From NCBI GenBank assembly GCA_038046465.1, contig JBBSWB010000041.1, positions 1 through 58,865 of the forward strand: DNA of 58,865 nucleotides, written 5' to 3'. The DNA comes from JBBSWB01 sp038046465. Its GTDB lineage: Archaea > Nanobdellota > Nanobdellia > Woesearchaeales > GW2011-AR9. The position numbers and the translations under genes are program-made. A model generated the notes under the pieces. It was given only the letters and a program-made list of their open reading frames with translations, ran no database searches and was not told where the DNA came from. The first letter of the stretch is position 1. The number at the start of each line of letters is the position of its first letter. Below are positions 38,514 through 47,139 of the stretch, piece after piece.

Positions 38514-38633
38514 GGCTTGTCCAGAATGAAAAACATTTGTATACTGGGGCACGGCGCGATTATAAATTTACTTCGTAAATTTATGCGCCTCCATTGGCAC
38601 CAGTATACAAATTAAGGGTATTCTAGACAAGCC
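38514..38633. ncRNA. Nested hairpin element E (120 nt)
   Basis: Outer stem GGCTTGTCCAGAAT with ATTCTAGACAAGCC (one mismatch); second stem TTTGTATACTGG (38536-38547) with CCAGTATACAAA (38600-38611), 12 bp perfect; inner GGCGC/GCGCC and a top hairpin ATAAATTTAC-TTC-GTAAATTTAT. Lies between tRNA-Thr and the SDR gene. Family unknown. Confidence 0.6.
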
Positions 38634-38732
38634 TTTCTTTCAGAAATTATTATAAACACCAAAACTACCATAATCAATAAAAAGATTAAAAGTAAACAAA
38701 ATTTAAAAAAGGAATAAAAAGAGGTTAAAAAG

Positions 38733-39485
38733 ATGAGACTTAAAAACAAGATTGCAATTATTACCGGTTCCCAACGGGGCATTGGCTTGGGCATTGCTGA
38801 AGAGATGGCCAAGGAAGGCGCTAATGTAGTTATCTCTGATCTCGATCAAAAAGATTGCGAAAAAGTCTGCCAGAGTTTAGAGAAAAAATATAAAATAAAA
38901 ACTTTAGCAGTAAAATGCGATGTTTCCAAGAAAAGTGAAATTGATGATTTAATAGAACAAACCATAACTAAATTCAAGCGCATTGATATTTTAGTCAATA
39001 ATGCCGGTATCGTCCGCTTTGGATCATTGCTGCAAAAGACGGAAAAAGAATGGGATGCCACTTTAGACATTAATTTGAAAAGTGTGTTCCTGTGCACCCA
39101 AGCTGCGGCCAAATATATGGTTAAACAAAAAAGCGGAAAAATAATTTCCTTGGCCAGTATTGCTGGCATGGTTGGTTTTGAAAATGTTGCTGATTATTGC
39201 GCATCGAAAGGAGGGATCATTAACCTCACTAAAGAATTAGCCTTAGAGTTAGCAAAATATAATATCAATGTTAATGCTATTGCTCCGGGAATTATTGAAA
39301 CCAAGATGACTGAAGGCATGCTTAAAGACGCAAAAAGCCGGGAAAATTTACTGGCGCAAACTCCGTTAAGAAGATTTGGCCAGCCGCAAGATATTGGTAA
39401 AGCCGCCGTATTTTTAGCGTCGGAAGAAGCTAATTTTATTACCGGACACACTTTAGTAATCGACGGGGGCTGGTTAGCCCGCTGA
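38733..39485 (+). CDS. SDR-family oxidoreductase (FabG-like)
   Basis: NAD(P)-dependent short-chain dehydrogenase, 250 aa. Cofactor motif TGSQRGIGLGIA, NNAG, catalytic YCASKGG preceded by the Ser of ISLASIAG, and NVNAIAPGIIETKMT. Closest in layout to 3-oxoacyl-ACP reductases, but with no fatty acid synthesis genes nearby the substrate is open. GAGGTT ribosome site. 32 nt upstream of the oxidoreductase alpha gene, likely co-transcribed. Confidence 0.88.
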   Translation: MRLKNKIAIITGSQRGIGLGIAEEMAKEGANVVISDLDQKDCEKVCQSLEKKYKIKTLAVKCDVSKKSEIDDLIEQTITKFKRIDILVNNAGIVRFGSLLQKTEKEWDATLDINLKSVFLCTQAAAKYMVKQKSGKIISLASIAGMVGFENVADYCASKGGIINLTKELALELAKYNINVNAIAPGIIETKMTEGMLKDAKSRENLLAQTPLRRFGQPQDIGKAAVFLASEEANFITGHTLVIDGGWLAR

Positions 39486-39517
39486 ACGAAGAACAGAACA
39501 GACATTCATGAACACAA

Positions 39518-41116
39518 ATGAGATTAAATTTACTTATCGGAGGGAAAGCTGGACAGGGGATTAATAAGTTAGCAGAAATAATCTCTTCGTCATTAGTGCG
39601 TGCCGGCTGGTATGTATTTAATTACAAAGATTACCAAAGCGCAATCAAAGGCGGGCATAATTTTAATTTAATCAGTATCTCCGACCAAAATCTAGCTGCT
39701 TATGAAGAAGATTTAGATCTGCTGTTTGCGTTTGATGCACAGACTTATGACGAACATAAAAAAAATATCAGTAAAAAAACTATTCTAGCAACTGCAGATT
39801 CAGAATTAAATAAAAAAGTAGGCGGATTTTTTTTAGATTTATCCCAACTGGGTAAATTTGGCAACATGGCTTTTGCTGGATTTTTATTTAAGTGTTTAGG
39901 ATTAGATAAAAAATTTCTGCTGGAAGAAATAGAAAAAGAATTCAAACAAAAAGAGATTGTTATCGAGAATAAAAAAATTATTGAACAGTTTTATGCTCCT
40001 GAATACTCAGTGGATTTAAAACTGCCGGAACCACAGCAAAATGAACCACAACACCAACAAAAAAAAGAACTGCCGGGATACTCTCACTTATCCGGATCAG
40101 AAGCAATTTCTCAAGCAGCAGTGGAAGCAGGTTTAGAAATTTATTTTGGTTATCCCATGACTCCCTCTACCGGCGTATTGTCTTCCTTAGCTTTGAAACA
40201 AAAAGAAAACAAAGATTTATTTGTGTTTACCCCTGAAAATGAAATTGCTGTAATCAATTCCGCTTTAGGAGCTAGTTTTGCAGGAAGAAAAGTAATGGTC
40301 GGTACTTCTGGCGGAGGATTTGATTTGATGAGTGAAGCCATGAGTTTACAGGGGATGGTTGAGTTGCCTTTAGTGATTCATTTATCTCAACGGGCCGGAC
40401 CAGGAACGGGAGTTCCAACTTATTCTGGACAAGGTGATTTAAATGCGGCTATCTATGCCGGGCATGGTGAATTTCCTCGGTTAGTGGTTGCTCCAGGAGA
40501 TGCACAAGAAGCTTATGAAAAAACAATTGAAGCATTTTATCTTGCAGAAAAATTTAAGCTCCTGTCGATAATTTTAACGGATAAACATCTTGCTGAATCT
40601 GGTTATACCGACCAAATAAAAAAATCTTCCGTGGTTGTTCCTAAACGAGAAGATCTACTTAGCCAAGGCGTGGTTAAGAAAAATAGTTATGAACACGATT
40701 TATTTGGAAACACTACCGAAATCGCCGCAGAAATTAAAGAGAATACCGACCGAAGAATTGCTAAAACCAAACTAGTGGAAAAAGAAACTCAAAAATTTAC
40801 GCGCTACAAATTTTACGGAACAGGAAAAAATTTATTGATTGGCTTTGGCTCTACCAAAGGAGGCATTCTTGATGCTCTCCCTAATCTTCCTGAGTTTAGT
40901 TATTTACATTTAATTTATCTTGAACCTTTCCCTTCCGAAATTATTGCTTACCTACAGAAAGCAAAAAAAATATTGGTTATTGAACAAAATTCCACTGGAC
41001 AATTAGCCGATCTGCTCAGTAAACAATTAGCAGTTACTATTCCTGAACATAATAGAATCCTAAAGTATGATGGGCGCCCGTTCACGGCAAAAGATTTGTT
41101 AGGGAGAATAAAATAA
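39518..41116 (+). CDS. 2-oxoacid:ferredoxin oxidoreductase, gamma-alpha fusion subunit
   Basis: Oxidative decarboxylation of a 2-oxoacid to acyl-CoA with ferredoxin reduction. Residues 1-170 are the gamma domain (LLIGGKAGQGINKLAEIISS, SAIKGGHNFN). From about 190 comes the alpha domain (LSGSEAISQAAVEAGLEIYFGYPMTPS, GTSGGGFDLMSEAMSLQGM), followed by LVIHLSQRAGPGTGVPTYSGQGD, and near the end FGSTKGGILDALPNLPEF. This fusion plus a separate beta chain (41140) is the archaeal 2-oxoacid (KorA/KorB-like) arrangement; which 2-oxoacid is not settled. Confidence 0.92.
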   Translation: MRLNLLIGGKAGQGINKLAEIISSSLVRAGWYVFNYKDYQSAIKGGHNFNLISISDQNLAAYEEDLDLLFAFDAQTYDEHKKNISKKTILATADSELNKKVGGFFLDLSQLGKFGNMAFAGFLFKCLGLDKKFLLEEIEKEFKQKEIVIENKKIIEQFYAPEYSVDLKLPEPQQNEPQHQQKKELPGYSHLSGSEAISQAAVEAGLEIYFGYPMTPSTGVLSSLALKQKENKDLFVFTPENEIAVINSALGASFAGRKVMVGTSGGGFDLMSEAMSLQGMVELPLVIHLSQRAGPGTGVPTYSGQGDLNAAIYAGHGEFPRLVVAPGDAQEAYEKTIEAFYLAEKFKLLSIILTDKHLAESGYTDQIKKSSVVVPKREDLLSQGVVKKNSYEHDLFGNTTEIAAEIKENTDRRIAKTKLVEKETQKFTRYKFYGTGKNLLIGFGSTKGGILDALPNLPEFSYLHLIYLEPFPSEIIAYLQKAKKILVIEQNSTGQLADLLSKQLAVTIPEHNRILKYDGRPFTAKDLLGRIK

Positions 41117-41139
41117 AGACCAACCTGAGTGAAATAAAA

Positions 41140-41937
41140 ATGTTAGAAACTAAAAATAAAATTACCTGGTGCCCAGGATGTCCCAATTATCTGATTAAGC
41201 AGGCCATCCAAACGGCCATAACTAATCTAATTCAACAAGGTTACCCTAAGGAAAGTTTTGTAGTAGTTACTGATATTGGCTGCAGCAGTAAAATCTATGA
41301 TTATTTAGACCTCTCTGCTTTTTATGGTCTGCATGGGCGGGCGATTCCCACTGGATTTGGAATTAAAGTCGGTAATCCTAAATTAAATGTGCTGGTTATT
41401 GCCGGAGATGGAGGCACCTATAATGAAGGGCTTGATCATTTTATTCACGCCTGTAGATATAATATTAATCTGACTCTGTTAGTCCACAACAATGGTGCGT
41501 TTTCTTTAACTACCGGACAAGCTTCAGCAACCACTAAAAAAGGTTTTATAGAAAAAACCCATCCGTTTGGCGTGCAAGAAGATGCTCTTAACCCGTTAAG
41601 TTTAGCCTTAGAATCGGGGGCTAGTTTTGTAGCCAGAACTTCGGCTTTAGATTTAAATCAAATGGCTGCTATCATTGAGCAAGGCATAAAACATCCGGGC
41701 TTTTCATTTATAGACATTTTACAGCCGTGTTTAATTTACAATAATTTTTCAGAAGTTTTGAAAAAAAATAGTTATATACTAAAAAACCCTTTACCGTTAG
41801 AAAAAGCACTGGTTGAAGCTAGAAAAAGCGCGTTTGCTTTGGAAAATCCGGCTAAAGAAAAAATAGCTCTGGGCGTTTTCTTTCAAGAAAAAAAGCCAAC
41901 TTTTGAAGAGAAATATTTTCAAAACCGAAATATTTAA
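41140..41937 (+). CDS. 2-oxoacid:ferredoxin oxidoreductase, beta (thiamine diphosphate) subunit
   Basis: Binds thiamine diphosphate and partners the preceding gene, 23 nt upstream. ITWCPGCPNYLI carries the CxxC cluster cysteines, IGCSSKIYDY follows, and GDGGTYNEGLDHFIHACR is the TPP pocket, with NNGAFSLTTGQASATTKKG. 265 aa, slightly short for the family. Shares the two-subunit arrangement. Confidence 0.92.
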   Translation: MLETKNKITWCPGCPNYLIKQAIQTAITNLIQQGYPKESFVVVTDIGCSSKIYDYLDLSAFYGLHGRAIPTGFGIKVGNPKLNVLVIAGDGGTYNEGLDHFIHACRYNINLTLLVHNNGAFSLTTGQASATTKKGFIEKTHPFGVQEDALNPLSLALESGASFVARTSALDLNQMAAIIEQGIKHPGFSFIDILQPCLIYNNFSEVLKKNSYILKNPLPLEKALVEARKSAFALENPAKEKIALGVFFQEKKPTFEEKYFQNRNI

Positions 41938-42000
41938 AAACAAAAAGCCTTTTTAACCAATAAGATAAATGATAGGTGTTAATCATTCTGGGTGTTAATT

Positions 42001-42630
42001 ATGGAAGAAAGCTTAAAAACTGGTACAACCACTGTTGGTTTAGTTTGTAAAGATGGAATCGTCTTAGCTGCTGATAAAAGAGCAACAGCTGGAGATATGA
42101 TCGTTGATAAAAGAGCAGAAAAAGTGCATATCATTTCTGATGATTTTGCTTTGACTATTGCCGGAGGAGTTTCTGACGCACAATTGCTGATCAAATTAAT
42201 CCGCGCAGAACTTAAGTTAAAAGAAGTATACACGGGTAAAAGACCAACTGCAAAAGAAGCAGCAAATTTATTGGGCGGATTAGTGTATAATGCTATCCGC
42301 AGACCTTCCATGCTGCCGGGAATCGTTCATTTTCTGTTAGCAGGTAAAGATATTCAAGGACTACACTTATACGATTTATTCCCTGACGGAAGTATTACTC
42401 ATATAAGAGATTACATTTCTTCCGGTTCAGGATCCGTTTTCGCTTACGGAGTATTAGAAACCCATTATAAAAAAGATATGACTGTAACTGAAGCAGTTGA
42501 GGTAGCTGTAAAAGCTATTAATACTGCCTTGCAAAGAGATTGCAATACGGGCAATGGAATAGATGTAATGGTTATTAATGAGAAGGAAATCAAGCGGGTG
42601 ATGCACAAAGAATTAGTGTATAATCTGTAA
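42001..42630 (+). CDS. psmB: Proteasome subunit beta
   Basis: Catalytic subunit of the 20S proteasome. The short propeptide MEESLKTG is followed by the N-terminal nucleophile TTTVGLVCKDGIVLAADKRA (Thr1, Lys33 of the K-RA motif). I start at ATG 42001 after GGTG, not the GTG at 41992. A single core subunit in this window; the alpha subunit is elsewhere. Confidence 0.95.
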   Translation: MEESLKTGTTTVGLVCKDGIVLAADKRATAGDMIVDKRAEKVHIISDDFALTIAGGVSDAQLLIKLIRAELKLKEVYTGKRPTAKEAANLLGGLVYNAIRRPSMLPGIVHFLLAGKDIQGLHLYDLFPDGSITHIRDYISSGSGSVFAYGVLETHYKKDMTVTEAVEVAVKAINTALQRDCNTGNGIDVMVINEKEIKRVMHKELVYNL

Positions 42631-42711
42631 GAATGAATAAATTCTAAACAATTAATCTTCTTTATTATTACCAATAATGTACAGTAAATTATCACGAGGA
42701 AATACTTAACT

Positions 42712-44601
42712 ATGCCAGACATATTAAAAGAAATAATAAAAATCCTTCCTAAAGGCAAAATCTCTGATGCTGCTTTTGAAGGAGCAAACATTGTACTTTA
42801 TACTAAAGACCCAGAATATTTCATGGATAATAATGGCACCATTAGGGATGCCGTAAAAGAATTTAGAAAAAGAATTGAACTGCGTTCTGATCCGGCTTTG
42901 TGTTTAGAAGTCGAGAAAGCAGAAAAACTGTTAAAAGAACTTATTCCCGAAGAAGCGGGAGCTCAAGAATTTATCTTTGACCCGCCGCGCTCACAGGTTA
43001 TTATTCATGCCGATAAACCCGGATTAGTTATTGGAAAACAGGGAGAAATCTTAAGAGAAATACGTGCTAAAACTTTTTGGGTGCCGTTAATAAAACGCTT
43101 GCCTCCGATCAGATCAAAATTAATTGAAAGTATCCGTTCCGTTCTGTATGAACATGCTGATGAAAGAAAAAAGTTCCTGGATAAAACCGGACACCGGATT
43201 TATGACGGCTGGATTAGATCAAAAAAACACGAATGGGTTAGATTATCCTGTTTAGGTGCATCCCGGCAAGTTGGAAGAACCTGTTTCTTAATTCAAACTC
43301 CTGAATCACGAGTGTTAATTGATTGCGGTATTGACGCTAGCCAGGAAGGCACGGAAGCTTATCCTTTTTTAGATGCCCCTGAATTTAACATCAGCGAATT
43401 AGATGCAGTTATCGTTACTCACTCCCACTTAGATCATTCTGGTTTGATTCCTTACTTGTTTAAATTTGGATATACTGGACCAGTATATTGTACTCTTCCT
43501 ACTCGGGATGTTATGGCCCTGTTGCAATTAGATATGGTTAAAATTCAGCGCAGTGAAGGTAAAGAACCAATTTATACTAGTGAAGAAGTTCGACAAATGG
43601 TTTTACATACCATCTGCTTAGAGTATGAAGAAGTGACTGATATCACTCCTGATGTCCGCTTAACTTTTTATGGTGCGGGACACGTCATTGGAAGTTCCAT
43701 TGTGCATTTAAACATTGGAAATGGATTACATAATTTTGCTTATACTGGTGATTTAAAATATGCTCGAACTAATGTCTTAGAACCAGGTAATACTCAATTT
43801 CCCCGTCTGGAAACTTTAATGATTGAATCTACTTATGGTGGAAAAGAAAATGTTATGGCTGAAAAAGAAGCCGATGATTACATGATTAAAGTTATCCAAG
43901 AAACTTTTGCGCGGGGCGGGAAAGTATTGATGCCTGTATTAGGCTCAGGAAGAGCCCAGGAAGTAATGATTATTGTAGAAAGACTGATGCGGGAAAAATT
44001 AATCCCTGATGCGCCCGTATACCTTGATGGGATGTTATGGGACGTTACGGCTATTCATACCGCTTATCCAGAATATTTAAATCGAAACATTCGCGAACAG
44101 ATTTTCCATAAAGAAAATAATCCTTTCTTATCCGGAATATTCAAACAAGTTGGCTCTCCTAAAGAAAGAAAACAGATCATGTTAGAAGAAGGGTCTTGTT
44201 TAATCTTGGCAACTTCAGGAATGCTTACCGGCGGACCTTCCGTCGAATACCTTAAAGGATTGGGAGAAGGAAAAAAACATTCTTTGATCTTTAGCTGTTA
44301 TCAACCTCCCGGAAGTATGGGTTACCGCATTAGAAACGGAGAAAAAGAGATTATGGTCCGAGAAGAAGGTAAAAACCAGGTGCTTAAAATAAATATGGAA
44401 GTGCACAAAGTAGAAATTACCAACCACTCTGACCGAAAACAATTGATGAATTATGTAAAAAGATGTAATCCTCAGCCTAAAAAAGTCATTGTAGTGCACG
44501 GAGAAAGTTCAAGATGCTTAGATTTAGCTTCTTCGATACATAAGGTATACCGCATTGAAACGGTTGCTCCTAAAAACCTGGAAGTTATCAGGATTAAATA
44601 G
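42712..44601 (+). CDS. aCPSF1/FttA: KH-domain beta-CASP ribonuclease
   Basis: Archaeal homolog of CPSF73, 629 aa; cleaves nascent RNA 3' ends and terminates transcription. Two N-terminal KH domains (to about residue 145: IIHADKPGLVIGKQGEILREI), then a metallo-beta-lactamase core (VTHSHLDHSGL, motif II; GAGHVIGSS; AYTGDLKYA) and beta-CASP domain (MPVLGSGRAQEVM, LATSGMLTGGPSVEYL). Full length. Followed within 5 nt by structured element family A copy 3. Confidence 0.95.
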   Translation: MPDILKEIIKILPKGKISDAAFEGANIVLYTKDPEYFMDNNGTIRDAVKEFRKRIELRSDPALCLEVEKAEKLLKELIPEEAGAQEFIFDPPRSQVIIHADKPGLVIGKQGEILREIRAKTFWVPLIKRLPPIRSKLIESIRSVLYEHADERKKFLDKTGHRIYDGWIRSKKHEWVRLSCLGASRQVGRTCFLIQTPESRVLIDCGIDASQEGTEAYPFLDAPEFNISELDAVIVTHSHLDHSGLIPYLFKFGYTGPVYCTLPTRDVMALLQLDMVKIQRSEGKEPIYTSEEVRQMVLHTICLEYEEVTDITPDVRLTFYGAGHVIGSSIVHLNIGNGLHNFAYTGDLKYARTNVLEPGNTQFPRLETLMIESTYGGKENVMAEKEADDYMIKVIQETFARGGKVLMPVLGSGRAQEVMIIVERLMREKLIPDAPVYLDGMLWDVTAIHTAYPEYLNRNIREQIFHKENNPFLSGIFKQVGSPKERKQIMLEEGSCLILATSGMLTGGPSVEYLKGLGEGKKHSLIFSCYQPPGSMGYRIRNGEKEIMVREEGKNQVLKINMEVHKVEITNHSDRKQLMNYVKRCNPQPKKVIVVHGESSRCLDLASSIHKVYRIETVAPKNLEVIRIK

Positions 44602-44605
44602 TTCT

Positions 44606-44726
44606 AAAAGCCACCCGCCTGGCCAAGATGAGCGCGAGAGAATGTTTATTTTAATCAAAAATTAATTCCTATCCCTTTAAATTTTAATTGCAAGGATAGG
44701 TCGAGCGCTCGGCCAGGGTGGCTTTT
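44606..44726 (-). ncRNA. Structured intergenic element, family A copy 3 (121 nt)
   Basis: Outer stem AAAAGCCACCC (44606-44616) with GGGTGGCTTTT (44716-44726); TGGCC/GGCCA next, then GAGCGC/GCGCTC, and inner CCTATCC/GGATAGG. On the minus strand it aligns with 25997-26117: shared CTATCC...GGGATAGGA, TTAATTT, ACATTC and TCTTGGCC blocks. It is exactly 121 nt, as is copy 1. In the plus direction it follows aCPSF1 directly, so either strand may be transcribed. Confidence 0.7.
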
Positions 44727-44760
44727 GCGACCAGCTTAGACAGACTAATTCTACCTAAAT

Positions 44761-44770
44761 ATTTATAAAA
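44761..44770 (+). promoter_or_regulatory. TATA-like box of tRNA-Ser(UGA)
   Basis: ATTTATAAAA, about 50 nt before the mature tRNA 5' end. A 15-nt leader identical to that of tRNA-Ser(CGA) precedes the mature 5' end. Confidence 0.5.
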
Positions 44771-44819
44771 CCGATTAGGATTTTAATGACGTTAGTGCCA
44801 GTTGTTCACTCACGTTCAC

Positions 44820-44964
44820 GCCAGCGTCGCATAATTCGGTACTTTGCATAAGCAAAGGTTTACGCGAAGCGAAAAATTGCGCAGGTCTTGAAAACCTGTT
44901 CCTTCGGGAATTCTCGGTTCAAAGCCAGCAATCTAAATTGCTGATGAAATTCCGAGCGCTGGCG
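44820..44964 (+). tRNA. tRNA-Ser(UGA) with D-loop and T-loop introns
   Basis: Acceptor GCCAGCG/CGCTGGC, discriminator G. Introns: 44841-44875 (35 nt, D-loop, after GGT) and 44924-44950 (27 nt, T-loop). Without them: D-arm GCATAATTCGGTATTGC, anticodon stem CAGGT/ACCTG with loop CTTGAAA (anticodon TGA), class II variable arm TTCCTTCGGGAATT, T-arm CTCGG-TTCAAAT-CCGAG. The D-loop site has BHB geometry: TTCG/CGAA central helix, bulges GTA and AAA, and a CTTTGC/GCGAAG inner helix. The T-loop site has TTCA/TGAA, bulges AAG and ATT, and a CAGCAAT/ATTGCTG inner helix. Mature 83 nt. Followed by a T run (terminator). Confidence 0.9.
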
Positions 44965-44984
44965 CTTTTTATTTTCTAAAAGAA

Positions 44985-45689
44985 TTATTTCTTGGCTATT
45001 CCCCATAATAAATTAAAATAATTTTTAAAAGCATTCATTATGTTTTTGTTATTTATGAGTATGGCGGCAGGTTCAATCCCCCAAACAATAATTGCTACTT
45101 TGTCGTCATAGATATTTAGAGATACTGGAGAATCGTACTGCTTAGGAAGAGTTCTCACCAAGGCGAAAGGTGCAGTTTTGCCTTTCTGTCCACCAGTATA
45201 AATTATTTTAAGTTTTATCTGTTTTGCAACTCTTTTGGCCGTATAGCGCCCAACATAATAAGACAATGCTTTTTTAGCATAATCGGCTGGACCAAGAACT
45301 AGAATCTCCCCTTTAGATTGTAATTGGTCCTCAAATATGAACCTAACCCCTTCCAGCCCTTTATAAAATTGAGTTTCCTGCTTATTTTTGACTTCATTAA
45401 ATTTTGCTTCTAGAAAAGGCAGTACCTCGAGAAAGGCATCTTTTTTTGCATCTATGGAATTGAGAACATTCTGAGGATCCAAAGCCATATACAATCTTTT
45501 ATTATTCTCACGTATGAAGCTAACCTGCCCTTTTTTAATCATCCTTTCCAGAGCATCATAAACATTTCGGCGGTGAATACCCGTCTTTCGCGATAAAGCT
45601 CCTGCCTGCGCTTTGCCTAATTCAACCAGAGCAACATAAATCTTAGCCTCACAAAGCGTTAAGCCTGCTCCCATTAGTTCTTCATACAT
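44985..45689 (-). CDS. TrmB-family transcriptional regulator
   Basis: 234 aa. N-terminal winged helix (TLCEAKIYVALVELGKAQAG ... IHRRNVYDALERMIKKG), then a TrmB-type C-terminal sensor/domain (TQFYKGLEGVRFIFEDQLQS, SLNIYDDKVAIIVWGIEP, AFKNYFNLLW). Usually binds sugars or other small ligands and regulates metabolic genes; target not clear from neighbours. Convergent with tRNA-Ser(UGA). Confidence 0.85.
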   Translation of the reverse strand: MYEELMGAGLTLCEAKIYVALVELGKAQAGALSRKTGIHRRNVYDALERMIKKGQVSFIRENNKRLYMALDPQNVLNSIDAKKDAFLEVLPFLEAKFNEVKNKQETQFYKGLEGVRFIFEDQLQSKGEILVLGPADYAKKALSYYVGRYTAKRVAKQIKLKIIYTGGQKGKTAPFALVRTLPKQYDSPVSLNIYDDKVAIIVWGIEPAAILINNKNIMNAFKNYFNLLWGIAKK

Positions 45690-45809
45690 AAGTTTACAGA
45701 AATAGCCTATATTTTTATATCTTGCGGTGAATTTTACATTTTGTGGTAATGTCCATCACCCCAATCTTATTTATACTTCCTGCCTTTTTAAGCTTCTTAG
45801 GTGAAAAAA

Positions 45810-46898
45810 ATGAAAGAAAAAATGAAATTATTAGAACCAATTGAACCAATGCTGGCAGTTTATGCCGGCGGAGAAAATGTATATGAAGATATATTAAACC
45901 GACACGGCCAGCTTACTTTTGCTGAACTTAAATACGACGGCTACCGCTTGCAGCTGCATAAGAAAGGAAGCACGGTTAAAGGATATACTAGAAATCTTAA
46001 TGATGTGCCTTTGGATATTTATCCTGAACTGTCCTCTTCGTTAAGCAACTTGCCAAACTGTATCTTAGATTGTGAACTTAATGGAGGTATTGGACATACT
46101 GGATTTAAGACGGTAAAAAACCGATTTAGGAGTAAGAAAACTGACTTAACTGCTTACGAGAAGAAAGCAGACTTGAGTAAACCTGTAGAATTAAGAGTTT
46201 TTGACGTTCTTTACTACGGAAAAAAATGGTTGATGGAACTTCCTTTACTTGAACGAAGGAATTATACTGAAAGGATCGAAGAGTCCAAGATTAGGCCTGG
46301 ACAGCAGTGGAGAGTAAATAGTGCAGAAACCTTAGAAGCTTTATTTGAAACGCTGATAGAAAGCAAGCATGAAGGGCTGGTTTGCAAAGACCCTTCTTCA
46401 TTATATTTGCCAGGAGATAAAAGCGGTAAATGGACTAAGATCAAAAAATTTGAAACTTTAGATTTAGTGGTGTTGGGAGTTTACCTCAACAATGAAGAGA
46501 TAAGCCAAATCCTTTGCGGCGCTTACAATGAAGAATCAAAATGTTTTGAAACGCTGGCAAAAATAAATGCCAAACGGGAAGGAACTAATCAAGTATTAGC
46601 TGATTTGCTTACAGGCAAGTTTCAAGCAGAAATACCTGCATCGGTAATCATTCACCCTAAGGCTAAAAGCGAAGATCTGCCCCAGCTTTATGTTGAACCG
46701 AGAGTATCAGTAGTTGTAGAAATAAAAGCTATGAACCTTAATTATGGCAAGAATGAATATAGCTGCGGCTTTGACGGAAACAAATCTTATTCGCTGCGGA
46801 TAGCCTGGGCAAAGCAGATTCGAGAAGACAAAAAACCAAGTCAAGCCACGACTACAACAACGGTGGCAGAATTGTATAAAATTCAGGAGGGATTATAA
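45810..46898 (+). CDS. Short ATP-dependent DNA ligase
   Basis: 362 aa. Adenylation motif I is ELKYDGYRLQLH with the nucleophilic Lys near residue 41; RNLNDV, CILDCELNGG, LRVFDVLYYG, HEGLVCKDPSS and KWTKIKK are the remaining nucleotidyltransferase motifs; the rest is an OB fold. It lacks the N-terminal DNA-binding domain (about 200 aa) of the 550-600-aa archaeal replicative ligase, so it resembles the short LigD/viral type. AGGTGA ribosome site supports ATG 45810, not GTG 45801. Replicative ligase is presumably elsewhere. Confidence 0.85.
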   Translation: MKEKMKLLEPIEPMLAVYAGGENVYEDILNRHGQLTFAELKYDGYRLQLHKKGSTVKGYTRNLNDVPLDIYPELSSSLSNLPNCILDCELNGGIGHTGFKTVKNRFRSKKTDLTAYEKKADLSKPVELRVFDVLYYGKKWLMELPLLERRNYTERIEESKIRPGQQWRVNSAETLEALFETLIESKHEGLVCKDPSSLYLPGDKSGKWTKIKKFETLDLVVLGVYLNNEEISQILCGAYNEESKCFETLAKINAKREGTNQVLADLLTGKFQAEIPASVIIHPKAKSEDLPQLYVEPRVSVVVEIKAMNLNYGKNEYSCGFDGNKSYSLRIAWAKQIREDKKPSQATTTTTVAELYKIQEGL

Positions 46899-46899
46899 A

Positions 46900-47058
46900 A
46901 TGATAAATACCAAAACGATGCTTAATGAAGTAAAAAAAAGAGAATTTTCAGAGGCAATGATAGAAGAAGTCGGCACTATCCGTTTTATGAGTGATACATT
47001 TCTCAAATCACTCACTTTTTTCTTAGTTCTATTTTTGGACTTACAAGAAATGCAGTAG
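46900..47058 (+). CDS. Small ORF coupled to the ligase gene, 52 aa
   Basis: Begins MINTKTMLNEVKKREFSEAM. It starts 1 nt after the ligase stop with an AGGAGG ribosome site at normal spacing. The second half (FFLVLFLDLQEMQ) looks hydrophobic and overlaps the first copy of a 15-nt direct repeat, so it may be the 5' remnant of a longer gene interrupted by the segment up to 47135. Not recognised. Confidence 0.45.
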   Translation: MINTKTMLNEVKKREFSEAMIEEVGTIRFMSDTFLKSLTFFLVLFLDLQEMQ

Positions 47059-47135
47059 AGAGGAGCTTAAAACAAGAATATTTCTTAACTACTCGCCAAA
47101 GCTAATTACAAAAACGAGCAAAATCACTCACTTTT
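47005..47135 (+). repeat. 15-nt direct repeat flanking a 101-nt insert
   Basis: AAATCACTCACTTTT occurs at 47005-47019 and 47121-47135. The spacer is AT-rich and non-coding. The second copy is directly upstream of the HD-domain gene start, whose frame is open back into the repeat (QNHSLFELCQEV) without a normal start codon before TTG 47140. Confidence 0.65.
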
Positions 47136-47139
47136 CGAA

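Noticed and set aside
44815..44832. Attachment-site pair for an integrated element between the two tRNA-Ser genes
   Set aside because: The shared sequence is the tRNA 5' part and is expected between paralogous tRNAs; no integrase lies between them. Only the extra partial copy at 48531 is kept as notable.
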